64,000 bases of DNA from Siphonodentalium dalli (lineage: Eukaryota; Mollusca; Scaphopoda; Gadilida; Siphonodentaliidae): positions 160,144,875 through 160,208,874 of the forward strand of contig CP136062.1 of assembly GCA_032622095.1 (NCBI GenBank). The letters run 5' to 3'. Under the pieces are notes generated by a model, which made no database searches, was not told where the DNA came from, and saw only the letters and a program-made list of their open reading frames with translations. A program made the translations under genes and the position numbers. Below, one piece after another: positions 22,295 to 34,859 of this stretch (position 1 is the first letter of the stretch; each line of letters opens with the position of its first letter).

Positions 22295-22553
22295 TTAACC
22301 CTTCTATGACTTGAGCTTCCTGAAATTTTGTGAAACCCTGTGCCAATGCATTCTCTTGTATATGCAATCTCCCATAGGAAGCCTTGCATATATAAGAGAA
22401 TGCATTGGCCTAACATTATTTACTTTGACCTTGTAAACCAGTGCATTCTCTTATATATGCAGGCTCCCTATGGGATACTCACATATATAGAGAATGCACT
22501 GGCACAGGATCATTAATGCTGCAACAGCGCAACTCCCATCATGAAAGGGTTAA
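22295..22553. mobile_element. TTAA MITE family A, two-hairpin copy
   Basis: TTAACCCTTCTATGAC at 22295 and TCATGAAAGGGTTAA ending at 22553, about 320 bp after the cadherin stop. Confidence 0.75.
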
Positions 22554-22649
22554 AGATTATCTATTTCTTCAACTCGGGGCTCCAAAATAAAAAAAAATTG
22601 CTGATCAAATCGATCCTAGAATCTGAAGAAAATATTTGAAAGATTAGAT

Positions 22650-22757
22650 ACAGTAATGCTCTAAGTAATTGACTTCTTAACCACAGCAGAATTATGGGTA
22701 ACTTTTCAGGATTTAGTCGGAAATATGGCTTGTTACCATTCATCGGAAAGCTCTCCC
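22650..22757 (+). mobile_element. TA MITE family C, half copy
   Basis: ACAGTAATGCTCTAAG...CATCGGAAAGCTCTC: one arm of the palindromic family C. Confidence 0.7.
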
Positions 22758-22984
22758 TTACTATAATTTACTTGGACTCTATAATAAACTATCTGGTTGA
22801 TACATTGTATGATTTGTGAACCTTTATGCTGAGAGTGTATCATGTCATATCGATAAGAGACCAATGTCGTTGTCACTATGATGGAAGCCTGCACTGTGTT
22901 ATTCTCATTACATAGACTGAGTGTTTACGTGCTTCCGACCTCTGCATTCCAACACATCCGCATCAACCATTGGTGCTCAAGAAC

Positions 22985-23250
22985 CTCATACTAACATAGG
23001 CCGCTCACACGATGGTGCCGTGCCGCTCACACGATGGTGCCGTACCGCTCACACAATGGTGCCGCTCACACGATGTTGCCACTGCCGTGACAACTTGATG
23101 GTGCCGCTGCTGCGACAACTTGATGGTACAACTCGGATGACTGTGCCGGACTGCTCTCACGATAGCCATTCTCGGAAGAATGGAGCAGCTCGCATGACGG
23201 TGCTGATCACATGACGGTGCTGATCACATGACGGTGCTGATCACATGACA
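22985..23250 (+). repeat. Minisatellite-like imperfect repeats
   Basis: Repeated GCTCACACGATGGTGCCG units, then GACAACTTGATGGT, then three GCTGATCACATGACGGT units. Confidence 0.75.
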
Positions 23251-23344
23251 GTGCCTCACATTATTATTTAAACATCTGGGATAAACTAGTCAGTAGAGAG
23301 TATCTTATTAGTTCTTGTTGAATCTGACAGTAGAAGCTACAGGT

Positions 23345-23733
23345 TTAACCCTTTACCCAACAAACCGGCCAAAACCGGCCAAATAAAGCTTCAACAGCCT
23401 AAAATATCTTCGGTCTGTCTCAATAGAACCATACAAATATGGATATCATTGGAATCGGCTCCTTGACCACATTGTGATAGTTACAGTTAGCCCTGTGCCA
23501 ATGCATTCTCTTATATATGCGAGTCGACCATAGGTCGCCTCGCATATATAAGAGAATGCATTGGCCTAAAAAAAATCTTTTTTTACCATTTTTTCTTACA
23601 TTCTTTAACAATTTTATAATTTTTAATGTGTTAAGCCAATGCATTCTCTTATATATGCGAGGCGACCTATGGTCGACTCGCATATATAAGAGAATTCATT
23701 GGCACAGGTCCGTTCTGTTGGGTAAAGGGTTAA
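23345..23733. mobile_element. TTAA MITE family A, full two-hairpin copy
   Basis: Nearly identical to 323-710; TTAACCCTTTACCCAACA at 23345, ending GGGTAAAGGGTTAA at 23733. Confidence 0.8.
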
Positions 23734-24110
23734 TGCCTAGTATGGAGGATAACTCATTCTACTTCGTAGAGGGTTTGAAACCTAGTATGGAGGATAACTC
23801 TACTTCATGATGGGAGAAAAGAAGCCAAAATTTAACATTTTTCCAAATCGTAGAATAATTTTCATATGCTAATCATCAGCTTTAGATTTCATTGTGTATT
23901 TGAGGAAACAGAGATGATGAAATATACCTCATTCTTCTTTAACAATTTACAAAAATTATTAATCTTGATCTGGATGTATACGTCCAAGTAACCAATTATG
24001 GTATAATAGAATGGGCGATGTTAATGAAATACTGTGTTACATTTTCTCGATGGATATTTGCCATTAGAAGTCTAGAATAGCTATTTTCTAACAACTTCTA
24101 CCTCCTTTCG

Positions 24111-24531
24111 TTAAAGATGGTCTATCTCTTCTGAGCCACAATTACAACGATGAAATATTTTTTATAATTCCTGATTTCAAGACAACAAATCGCTATTTCG
24201 TGAATAAAATACAGATTAAACTGAAGATTGGATATATTTGTCTACAATTTCAATCGTAATTTTGTGTTAAATCTCTTAGCTGATCTGCAATTTTTCATGA
24301 TTGAGGCTGCTAAGAACATAGAGTTCTCCTTCTTGTTACTCTGAACATTTTCGCGCAGATTACTGTTCTAAAAATAGCTCCTAAATCTGTCGCGTGGATG
24401 TGGTAAGACATTCTAAATAAAATTTGTATTAATTGATAGAAACTTTTCCAGAGAGGTGTCCTCGATTCATATCTATTATTTTATACCCTGGAATCTATCA
24501 AATTTGCTAGGAAGAGATGGACCATCTTTAA
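24111..24531. mobile_element. TTAA-ended repeat family K, copy 1
   Basis: TTAAAGATGGTCTATCTCTT at 24111 and AAGAGATGGACCATCTTTAA ending at 24531. The body matches, in inverse orientation, 30284-30749. Confidence 0.65.
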
Positions 24532-26112
24532 GTTATCATTGAAACAGTTAAATTTCAGAACATAACGATAGTTTTTAGAGTTTATCTTAAAAATCTGAAT
24601 ACCTAATTATTGTTTGCGAATTATGTGTCTCATTAAAATCTTACTTATGTTGAAACAAAATTTTGACAAAATCTCATTTTTAAAATGAGGAGTTTTGTTT
24701 TAAATCAATACTGAAAAAGTTGGAATTAAATTTAACTTCATTTATAAAATTTTCAAGATCAGGAATTAAATTCTTGTGCAATAATTTATGCAAATTATAT
24801 AAGATAAAATTTGTTTTATAGATGTCATAGCAGCAACTCCTCTAGGAATATGTGGGTTACTAACCTATAGCAGCGCCCTCTAGAGGATAATATAGGTTAC
24901 TAGCCTATTCGGTGTCATTATCTTGCCAGATACATGTATATTGTCCAACAGTCCAGGAATTTGAGAAAACTTTAGGGTGTGCGTGTAGACCTGGCAGTAC
25001 ACGTCATTTGATGTCATTGGTTGTGAATTATTTTTATAAACTAAGAACTCAGTTGTTTTTAAGGACTATTAGTCTGGCTTTTGAAATTTTAGCTCATTTC
25101 TTAAACCTTTTTATACTCCGTTTTTAAAAAACGGGACGTATTATGTTATTTGTCATTCCATCTGTCAGTTCACTTTTTTCAACTCCGGATGATAACTTTA
25201 GTTAAAGTCTGAATGGAATTAAATTTGTTATATGAGTTTACTAGCCCAAAATACAGGTCAAGTTTGAATTTGGGTTCCTCCTGCCAATCTTCACAGGCGA
25301 ATTTTGTCACGCCCAGTGATGCTCTTGTTTTTATTTACATTAGGCGACACCAGTTTAGTTTGTTGGTTTTCGAACCTGCCAACAACATTTTTACAGAAAA
25401 TGTCCATGTTGTTCAGTTTGTATGTGTAAGGCTTCTCAGACTTCCAAAGTTCAAAATCACCAGGCACAAATTTTCAACCTGTATCAGTTCATTTATAATT
25501 AAATTATGGTTTTTTTCATTCATTTAGGAATGTTTACTCATATCAAACTCATTCATTTGTGGCTATAGATTGTAATTCCTATATAATGATGGCAATCTTA
25601 CATTTTTATAGGGCTTTTTTGAGAGGGATTGAATGTTGTTCTGTGAACAATTTGTTGAGAACACATCACTAATAGAGGTATGTCCCCTTTCGGGTGGAGA
25701 AATTTATCTTCATGACAGAAGATATATATTCGTATGATATGATCATTGGGCTGAGTTTAGGCTCTCATTTCATATTTGGGCTCCGCTTTTTCGGGACTAT
25801 ATTTTCACTAAAATTTCACTGATATTTTTATCAGCTCATGATCTTTTGCTAAATTATAAATATGTGCTTACATTCACTTCTATCAGTCATCTTATGGCAT
25901 TGACAAATTCTATTTAAAATCATTTTCTGTGCACTTCAAGTGAATATTTAACTATAATAGTTAAATATGGATATTGCCGTTTTGTGAATTCGATAAAAGA
26001 GGGATAATACAAAATCAAATTTCACCAAAATTTTTTTTAATCAGTGTCGCACTAATTCGGTGAAATGTTTGTTTTTGTGGCGAAATAAACATGATTTGAC
26101 CCATGTGAATGA
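24532..26112. other. Intergenic DNA; one dispersed repeat
   Basis: AT-rich. At about 25110-25530 it has a repeat headed CCGTTTTTAAAAAACGGG then ACGTATTATG with loosely related tandem segments; part resembles 52640-52790. No gene seen. Confidence 0.45.
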
Positions 26113-26327
26113 TTAACCCTTTCAGTGCCAAGTCCGATTTTTGTATCAACCCATATTTCCTTGATCATTTTTCAAATTTATTGATTATAATAATGTGATA
26201 CATTGATGAAAAGAGCTCTTAGAGCTCTTTCCATAAATGTATCACATTATTATAATCAATAAATTTGAAAAATGATCAAGGAAATATGGGTTGATACAAA
26301 AATCAGACTTGGCACTGAAAGGGTTAA
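26113..26327. mobile_element. TTAA MITE, near-perfect 215-bp palindrome
   Basis: TTAACCCTTTCAGTGCCAAG to CTTGGCACTGAAAGGGTTAA. The arms continue through TTGTATCAACCCATATTTCC and TTATTGATTATAATAATGTG. A family A relative without the GCATTCTC hairpin. Confidence 0.85.
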
Positions 26328-27419
26328 TGATGATGACATGATCAGGAAGTCACTGATTTTTTTTTTTTAAATACGTGTTTTGCAGCAAATAATTTCAAGT
26401 TGCCTTTTCTCATGATAAACATGTAGTTCTGGTTACGTCAATTGAGGTCCTCTGATTCTTAAGACATTCACACTGGGCCTATATCTTTAACTACTGATGT
26501 TTATAATTATTTTTGATAAGAATTTCTGTATATTTTTCTCATTGTAAATGAAACATCCTTCACTTTGCGTCTCTTCATCTTACAATTCTCATCAGCTGTG
26601 ATGCGAAAATGAAATGATCACTTGGTTTTTTTTATTTTGAGAAAAAAAATTTGTTAATGTGAGAATAATATAATTTTTATAGAGAAGATTTCACTATATA
26701 TATGTTGAATGTTTGTAAGATTCCCTCCAAATCTCGCTTTAAAAATTAAATCAAATATATGTAATAAATAACTTTTGTTTTGATTAATTTGAATTCAAAT
26801 TTGCTACTTTATAGAATTTGTCTCCAAATTTGTTTATTATATAAATCGATCACGATTTAGTTTTAGACTTATAACCTTAATTGCTTATTAGGAGACAGTT
26901 ATTCTGTGAATTGAAAGCTTATGATTAAATCATTATTTTTTAGGTTTAGAATTTACAAGTTGTTAAAAATAATAAATTAGTAACTAGCAAATTTTATTTG
27001 AGCACATATAGAAGATTCTGAATAAAATTCCTACCTTGTTGGGTGGATATTTTTAGTAATATTTAGTTGGACTAATAAAAATTTACCCAATATTAATATT
27101 AATTTTTTTTGGGAGAGATTTGTTGAGAATTTTATATAGCTGTAAACTTGTTGATTGTTGGTAAATCAGTCTTTGTCTGTCTGGTTACTGTGTGACATAA
27201 TGAGTCTCGTATTATTTCTGATGACATATACACTACATAAACTAAAATTAACTACTCAGAGGGGGGGACACAATTTTCCTCCCTGAACGATGGCTTGAAA
27301 ATTGTTTTATTAGGTAATCAAACCTGCAGATTCTAATTGTGCAAACAAAGTGAAGCTTTTCCACCAAATTCATCATACACAACATTTTAGAAGGCCACGA
27401 CGATGTGTTGCATGCATAA
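26328..27419. other. Intergenic AT-rich DNA
   Basis: No gene, repeat or hairpin that I can support. Confidence 0.4.
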
Positions 27420-27636
27420 TACAGTAATGCCCTAAATAATCAACTCCTTAACCACAGCAGAATTATGGGTAATTTTTCAGGATTTAGTCGGAAACATGGC
27501 TTGTTGCCATTCATCGGAAAGCTCTCAATGAGAGCTTTCTGATGAATGGCAACAAGCCATATTTCCGACTAAATCCTGAAAAATTACCCCTAATTCTACT
27601 GTGGTTAAGGAGTCGATTATTTAGGGCATTACTGTA
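27420..27636. mobile_element. TA MITE family C, full palindromic copy
   Basis: TACAGTAATGCCCTAAATAA ... TTAGGGCATTACTGTA, arms running through CAGCAGAATTATGGGTAA and GTCGGAAA.ATGGCTTGTTG. TA plus CAGTA termini resemble Tc1/mariner/pogo MITEs. Confidence 0.8.
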
Positions 27637-27713
27637 TATGCTATCAATTCACATTGTTAAGTTCTTCAGCTGCTGTTACATACTCAACAATTGACAATAT
27701 TAAGTTCCTTGTA

Positions 27714-27770
27714 TATTCAGATAAGTTCAACAAACGACCTATGTTGAACTTATTATCTGAACATTTCCTA
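27714..27770. repeat. Palindrome, family L copy 1
   Basis: TTCAGATAAGTTCAACA and inverse; a second copy at 31622-31692. Confidence 0.65.
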
Positions 27771-28096
27771 TGGGATAACAACTCATCAATGATGCTTTAG
27801 TGTAGAAAGGGTTGACCTATGTGCCAGACAGACACTGACTTAACATTGTACATAAACATTACACCATCATTCCCTGCAGCATGGGACTATCTTGTGTTGT
27901 GACCTTTTGTAGATATTCCCTTGAATTTAGATTATTTATTACCATATATTGATGGTGCCCACAGGTGTGTGGGTTTATTGGTTGTGAAGATATTTTATAA
28001 GAACTGATTTGATTCGGCTTAGTGATTTGTTTCAGCTCAGTGAAAGGTTGTTTTTTGATAAATTCAATTCTTGATCAGACTTATTAGCCATGTTAC

Positions 28097-28905
28097 ATAT
28101 GTGTAGCTTATAACATGTGTTACTGTGGTAATACTAAGGAGATATATAGCCACACATATACAGTAATACTCTAATTAATCGACTCCTTTACCTTTATCCA
28201 CAGCAGAATTATGGGTAACTTTTCAGGATTTAGTCGGAAATATGTCTTGTTGCCATTCATCGGAAAGCTCTCGGGGAGAGCTTTCCGATGAATGGCAACA
28301 AGACATATTTCCGACTAAATCCTGAAAAGTTACCCATAATTCTGCTGTGGTTAAAGGAGTCGATTAATTAGGGCATTACTGTATGTAGCTTAAAACATGT
28401 GTTACTATGGTATTACTATGAAGATGTTTAGACACATATATGTGTAGCTTATAACATGTGTTACTATTGTATTACTATGGAGATGTTTAGCCACACATAT
28501 ATGTAGCTTATAACATGTGTTACTATGGTATTACTATGAAGATGTTTAGACACATATATGTGTAGCTTATAACATGTGTTACTATGGTATTACTATGGAG
28601 ATGTTTAGCCACACATATATGTAGCTTATAACATGTGTTACTATTGTATTACTATGGAGATGTTTAGCCACACATATATGTAGCTTATAACATGTGTTAC
28701 TATGGTATTACTATGGAGACATTTAGACACATATATGTGTAGCTTATAACATGTGTTACTGAGGTATTACTATGGAGATGTTTAAACACATATATGTGTA
28801 GCTTATAACATGTGTTACTATGGTATTACTATGGAGATGTTTAAACACATATATGTGTAGCTTATAACATGTGTTACTATGGTTATGGTATTACTATAGA
28901 GATGA
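28097..28905 (+). repeat. 59-bp tandem array (about 10 units) split by a family C MITE
   Basis: Units of GTAGCTTATAACATGTGTTA then CTATGGTATTACTATGGAGATG and ACACATATAT. The first unit lies before 28159, the rest after 28383. Unit-to-unit differences (TGTTTAGCC/TGTTTAGAC) alternate in places, suggesting higher-order duplication. Confidence 0.85.
28159..28383. mobile_element. TA MITE family C, full copy inside tandem array
   Basis: TACAGTAATACTC... to GGGCATTACTGTA; near-perfect palindrome. Flanking array sequence ACACATA and TGTAGCTTA continues on either side. Confidence 0.85.
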
Positions 28906-29395
28906 GCTTGGCAGGAAAATTCACATGAATTTACGGAGCCAAACCTACAGGTTTATAGATATCAGCCCAACTTGTGGGAACACAATTAAACAATTGTGTG
29001 GTGTTGACAATCATATGCTTATCTGGCTTCAATCAAAGTAAGCTCTTCTTGCTCAGGCTATTCCATTGTAACACTGCCTGATCACACTGAGCGTTGATTT
29101 CTCATTCAGATTTTTCCTCGTATGCTACACGTTGGGTAAAAATTTCTAAACAGTTGACCATGTACATGTAGGCGAAATGGTCACGTGAGTCAGGTGACTT
29201 CATTGGCAATGGTAACACGCATTACAAATTACGGTATGTGTGGCTAAACCTGGCTATTAATAGAGATATACTGTGAATTTATAGGTCTTTATTTCCTACA
29301 ACAAACATTTTTATTGATAAATGATTGATTTTGTAAACTAGATCTGACATTTAGCTTTTTCTTACCAAGTCACATTTGATCTAAGTCTCCTTGTT

Positions 29396-29576
29396 TTAAC
29401 CCTTTCAGTGCCAAGTCTGATTTTTGTATCAACCCATATTTCCTTGGTCATTTTTCAAATTTATTGATTATAATAATGTGATAACATGTATCACATTATT
29501 ATAATCAATAAATTTGAAAAATGATCAAGGAAATATGGGTTGATACAAAAATCGGACTTGGCACTGAAAGGGTTAA
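29396..29576. mobile_element. TTAA MITE, palindromic copy
   Basis: Same type as 26113-26327 but with a shorter loop (TGTGATAACATGTATCACA). Confidence 0.82.
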
Positions 29577-29897
29577 AAAGAAGAATAATTAATTTGTTCA
29601 TTGGTTTTCTTGGTTTATTATTCTGGCATATATCACTGAAACATACCTGTAATCGGGCATATATCAAAATATCACCGATATTTACAAGTACAAGTACTGA
29701 TATGTGAAATTTTCTATTGCATTTGACTCCTAAAACTGTTCTACTATATTGTCATTTGACCATGTAACATGGTTATTCTATCTAATTCTTTCCTATATAT
29801 ATGTTTTCCCAAGAACCTTTAACCACATTTTGTGTGTTTGTGTTGTGAGAATTCTACAAATTTATTTCCATCTGATGTACATTAATTTATTTAATTA

Positions 29898-30287
29898 TTA
29901 ACCCTTTACCCAACAAAACGGCCCTGTGCCAATGCATTCTCTTATATATGCGAGTCGACCATAGGTCGCCTCGCATATATAAGAGAATGCATTGGCTTAA
30001 CACATTAAAAATTATAAAATTGTTAAAGAATGTAAGAAAAAATGGTAAAAAGTGTTAAAAAAAGATTTTTTTTAGGCCAATGCATTCTCTTATATATGCG
30101 AGGTGACCTATGGTCGACTCGCATATATAAGAGAATGCATTGGCACAGGGTATAACTGTAACTATCACAATGTGGTCAAGGAGCCGGTTCCAATGATATC
30201 CATATTTGTATGGTTCTATTGAGACAGACCGAAGATATTTTAGGCTGTTGAAGCTTTATTTGGCCGGTTTGTTGGGTAAAGGGTTAA
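29898..30287. mobile_element. TTAA MITE family A, full two-hairpin copy
   Basis: Inverse orientation of 323-710. Its right TTAA (30284-30287) is also the left TTAA of the next family K element. Confidence 0.8.
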
Positions 30288-30749
30288 AGATCATGTCTAT
30301 ATCTCTTCCCAGCAAGTTTATATAGATTCCGGGATATAAAATAATATATATCAATCGAGGACACCTCAGGTGTCACACCTGTCCGCAAAAGTTTCCATTA
30401 AATAATATCAAATTTAATTAGAATTTCTTATCACATCAGTGGGACAGTTTCAGGACTATTTTTTTAACAGAAATCCATGCGAAAAAGTTCGGAGCACACC
30501 ACAAGCATATCACGAAGGACAATTCTCTTGTTAGCTGCCTCAATCACGGAAAATTGTATTTCGACTAAAGATTTAACATGATCTTGCGATCAAAATAAAC
30601 CACTTTATGATGTCTTTATAGACAAATAATATACCTAGTCTTCAGTTTTATCTGTATTTTATTCACAAAATAGTTATTTGTTGTCCTGAAATTGGAATTT
30701 ATAAAAATAATGTTGTAATTGTGGCCTGGAAGAGATAGATGATCTTTAA
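30284..30749. mobile_element. TTAA-ended repeat family K, copy 2
   Basis: TTAAAGATCATGTCTATATC at the left, GAGATAGATGATCTTTAA at the right; inverse of 24111-24531. Confidence 0.62.
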
Positions 30750-31621
30750 CCATAGCTAACATTAACCATCTTAGAAGGTTGTAGCAGTTTAACTGTATTA
30801 TCGTTGTAATGTAGGTATAAACTTATAAAATGTTTTACAATGTACACTTCAAGATCTCGGCTACAAATATTTCTAGAGATCTTAGAATCCTGCATATCAA
30901 TTAGGCCAAAACTGTTATTTAGGTGAACATCGCAATTGCATTAATTTCACTTCAGATTGAAAAGATTTAACAATGAACTGCGAGGTTGGCATGTTTAAAC
31001 AGTAAAACGATCAAAGACATAGGAACAGAAACATGATGTAAAGTTGTAAGCCCATTTCAATGAACTTGTCGCCAGCAATCTCGCTCTTCATATAGTTGAT
31101 ATAAAAGAATATAACTTGACACCGTGACCATCCGTAGTTTAACCACCGCTGATGGGGTCATTGTCACAAGGCAACGATCACATTCACAGGCGATCTCAAT
31201 CGTAACCAGCTTTTCAAATTGATCACCAGCTTAAATGTAGCCAGTTTTTCACAGGCAATCACATTTGCAGCTAGCTTTTCAAATTCTATAATTTTATGAT
31301 GCGAAATATATAATGTCATGCTCCAAAACTGAGTTTATTCATTAACTTTTATGAATTGAAATAGAGCAATTTGACAACATTGATCAAAAACCTTAAGAAT
31401 ATAAATGATAAACTAATATTTAATTTATTGAGCCCTTATATAAGGTGTTTTTCATTCTTCTACTCAAGAATGTGATTAGCCAAACAAGTCAAGATTATTA
31501 GGCCCACATGAATATCGCCCTTGAAAAGCTACTGTAGCTACTGATTTAAAAAGCCTCATGAAAATGACCCCCACCAGCTGAACCCTTTTCTAATACTAAA
31601 TACTCATGAATAATTCATTAG
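30750..31621. other. Intergenic DNA
   Basis: No gene seen; short imperfect repeats of CACCAGCTT/CAGCTTTTCAAATT near 31200-31280. Confidence 0.35.
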
Positions 31622-31692
31622 GAAATGTTCAGATTATAAGTTCAACAAATGACCAAAGGCCATTTGTTGAACTTATTATCTGAACATTTCCC
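31622..31692. repeat. Palindrome, family L copy 2
   Basis: GAAATGTTCAGATTATAAG with inverse CTTATTATCTGAACATTTC. Confidence 0.7.
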
Positions 31693-31846
31693 ACCAATGG
31701 ATAGGACCCCTTCTGTACTTGTCATAATCTGTTGTATGCTTGCATCATCCAAACATCCTTCCAAATGAATAATAGACCATTCCAATGGATAATTTTATGA
31801 TTGAATGGGAAAATCAATTTAGTAAACAAAGGGTTACCTACCTTTA

Positions 31847-32237
31847 TTAACCCTTTACCCAACAAAACGGCCCTGTGCCACGGCATTCTCTTAGATATGC
31901 GAGTCGACCATAGGTCGCCTCGCATATATAAGAGAATGCATTGGATTAACACATATTAAAAATTATAAAATTGTTGAAGAATGTAAGAAAAAATGGTAAA
32001 AAGATTTTTTTTTAGGCCAATGCATTCTCTTATATATGCGAGGCGACCTATGGTCGACTCGCATATATAAGAGAATGCATTGGCACAGGGCATAACTGTA
32101 ACCATCACAATGTGGTCAATGAGCCGGTTCCAATGATATCCATATTTGTATGGTGTTATTGAGACAGACTGAAGATATTTTAGGCTGTTGAAGCTTTATT
32201 TGGGCGTTTTTGGCCGTTTTGTTGGGTAAAGGGTTAA
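31847..32237. mobile_element. TTAA MITE family A, full two-hairpin copy
   Basis: TTAACCCTTTACCCAACA at 31847 and TGTTGGGTAAAGGGTTAA region ending at 32237; same orientation as 29898. Confidence 0.8.
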
Positions 32238-32289
32238 TGCATTCCCATTTATAGCAACTGTAATGTGTACAATTTTAAGATCTTTTATA

Positions 32290-32425
32290 AGTTTGACCAC
32301 TGAACTGTCCTGTCCTGAACAACAGAAGTACGCTCTATCTTGATGTTATAGTTGTCATTGTTCAACTGTCCTGTCCTGAACGACAGAAGTACGCTCTATC
32401 TTGATGTTATAGTTGTCATTGTTAC
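32290..32425 (+). repeat. Tandem duplication, about 62 bp x 2
   Basis: AACTGTCCTGTCCTGAAC through GTTATAGTTGTCATTGTT occurs twice, differing at about one base. Confidence 0.85.
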
Positions 32426-32696
32426 CATAGTGATTTAACATAGTTCTATCTCATGCTGCAGGGACCTTCCATAAGAATTATCGTTTTTTTTTGTTTCCAC
32501 GGCAACAAGGGCGGTTCACACGAGTATGATCGTTTTGGTTGTATCATTGAATTTTTTACAATTCTTATTTTTTTTTCAATTCAAGAATAAATGATTTATG
32601 ATAATCCATTGTTCTTTACAGAATTCATGGGAAATTGTGCGGGTGGGTGATATGGTGGCATTGCCACTAGGCCTCAAAATATGTTGCTGGACATTG

Positions 32697-33008
32697 GCAG
32701 AACGAGGTCCCCAGAGGGTGAATTTAGTGACCTTACACAGTGGGCTAGCATCACTAAATTCACACACTCTGGGACCTCATTCTGCATGGCCTCATCTGCT
32801 ATGGGAGACCTAGACACAGATTTAAATTCCCAGATGGTGATGTGCACCAATTGGGCACCATGATTATGCATTCTGTACTCTGCCAATTTGGGGATACAGA
32901 GAAACTAAAAGAAAAAGATACTTTATAAAGAAGTTTCTTTTCGAAACTAAAAAAAACTTGTTAATTTTATAATACAGATACTTTCCAGAGAAGAAGAGGC
33001 CTAAGCAG
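32697..33008. mobile_element. MITE family B, partial copy
   Basis: Hairpin GAGGTCCCCAGAGGGTGAAT / ATTCACACACTCTGGGACCT, then the family spacer to AAGCAGAA. Confidence 0.7.
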
Positions 33009-33320
33009 AATATATTTACTAAGGCGTGTCCAAATAAAAGTTTTGGGTTTTCGTGAAATTCAAAATATAACTTCGCGTTTCGGGTTATTGAACTAGAGTT
33101 GAAGAAATTCTTGCAATAATTATGTTTCTCTTTAACTGTTCATCGTTAAGGGATAATCATGTGTTCTCAGTGAAACAAGTTGTTATTGATGCAATAATTA
33201 CCTTCTGGTCTCAAGGTATTCATGGATTGGAAGGAGATAAGAGCGTGCTGACGCTGTTACATGGTATGTGTTATGCACATGCGAGGGTTCTTTTCAACCC
33301 ATGAATGCTGCTGAGAACAG

Positions 33321-34190
33321 TTAACCCTTTCAGTGCCATGGGCCGATCTCATCGGCCCTAATTTACGGTCTGTAAAATCGGCCCTAAAAAAATTAAAAAT
33401 AATTTTTTTTAAAGATTTTTTTTTGTTGAATTTGTTTTGGGTATGCTTAAAGGTACTCAACCCGATAAAACTCCTCTCAATTACTATTTCAATGGCTTCG
33501 GGGGTCAAAAATATTTGATTCGAGTCGAGGAAGTCACCCATCAAAGCTCAGATTTGTTAGATATCGATTTTAGAAATCTATTATTTTTCATTATCGGGAA
33601 TACTATCTGGCCCAGAACTCAGTCAAAATTGTGTTAAAATTACCACTTGATTTTAGAGTTATTCATCCTTGTCTGTTTGAATAGATTTGGAGTACACATC
33701 CAGAGCAGATTACGGCAGTTATTGGTACTCATCTCGAGAACATAACAAATTTGAAAAATCAATATCTAATAACTCTGAGCTTTGTTTGATGGGTTCCTCG
33801 ACTCGAATCAAATATTTGTTACCCCCAAAGCCAAAGAAATAGTAATATAGGACCCTCTGATCGGATTGTTGTTGTTGGAATCTGTTGAGATGGGGACCCT
33901 CTTTACGGGTTGAGTACCTTTAAGCATGCTATAGCGAATTTAAAAACAAACTGGATAAAACCTTAGGGGCATGTTATAACTCAAAACTATGTTATAACTC
34001 AAAACTATCACCAAGTATTGATAGTAATAATTTTGATGCCCATGAAAAACGTAAGATTCCCTGGCACTTAACCTACAAAATAAGTCTGTTAAAGAATATA
34101 AGACAAAATTATTAAAATTGTAAAAAATAATAACAAATGATGAAAATTTGTTAGGCCAATGCATTCTCTTATATATGCGAGGCGACCTAT
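33321..34190. mobile_element. Broken TTAA MITE family A with a family D element inside
   Basis: Left end TTAACCCTTTCAGTGCCATG at 33321, then after 33395 the family A spacer is interrupted. Family A sequence (AATAACAAATGATGAAAATTTG and half a hairpin) resumes at about 34080-34190, with no right TTAA end. Confidence 0.6.
33447..33923. mobile_element. TTAA MITE family D, full copy
   Basis: TTAAAGGTACTCAACCCGAT at 33447 and GGGTTGAGTACCTTTAA ending at 33923; inverted arms include TTGATTCGAGTCGAGGAA. Confidence 0.75.
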
Positions 34191-34206
34191 GGTATCGCAA
34201 TGTATC

Positions 34207-34780
34207 ACATTATTATGTTTACCCATACCATAGTATGGTAAACATAGTGTCAACGTCCGGATTGACCACTCGTCGTTAGTCCGTCTGTCTGTCTGTCTGT
34301 CTGTCTAGACACTTTACGCATGGTGCGATAACTCGAACATTTTATATCTGATCGGAACCAAATTTTGTATATGAATTTATCAGCACCAAATACAGATCGA
34401 GTTCGAATATGGGTTCGATCCGAGTTTTTTTCACGGAGTTATGGCCCTTTTTCGACTTAGAATTCATGCATGCTACCATAACTCAAATTTTATCTGATCA
34501 GAATCAAATTTGGTATGCAAGTTTCTCGGACCAAAATACAGATCGAGTTCCAATATGGGTTTGATCCGATATTTTTCAATGGAGTTATGGCCCTTTTTCG
34601 ACTTAGAATTCATGCATGCTGCCATAACTCAAATTTTTTTTATCTGATCGGAACCAAATTTGGTATGCGAGTTTCTCAACTCAAAATACAGATCGAGTTT
34701 GAATATGGGTTATATCCAACATTTTATACCAGAGTTATGGCCATTTTTCAACTAAGAATTGAACATATAACCATAGCAGT
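34207..34780 (+). repeat. GTCTGTC-headed dispersed repeat, copy 1
   Basis: Head palindrome CATACCATAGTATGGTAAAC, a GTCTGTC microsatellite (34277-34308), then about 130-bp imperfect units with ATCGGAACCAAATTTGGTAT, ATACAGATCGAGTTCGAATA and GAGTTATGGCCC. Copy 2 is at 61638-62000. Confidence 0.7.
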
Positions 34781-34859
34781 CTACAATTAATTACCGGTGG
34801 TATCAGTTTAGCTCTGAGAGCAGTAAATCTGTATTATGGGAATTAGAGTTATTTTTTTA

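Noticed and set aside
28097-28905. Regular repeats with similar spacing, superficially like a CRISPR array
   Set aside because: The whole 59-bp unit repeats with no unique spacers, and the DNA is eukaryotic.
33122-33304. 60-residue open frame with codon-like sequence
   Set aside because: No recognisable domain and no convincing acceptor/donor pair in frame; too short to support.
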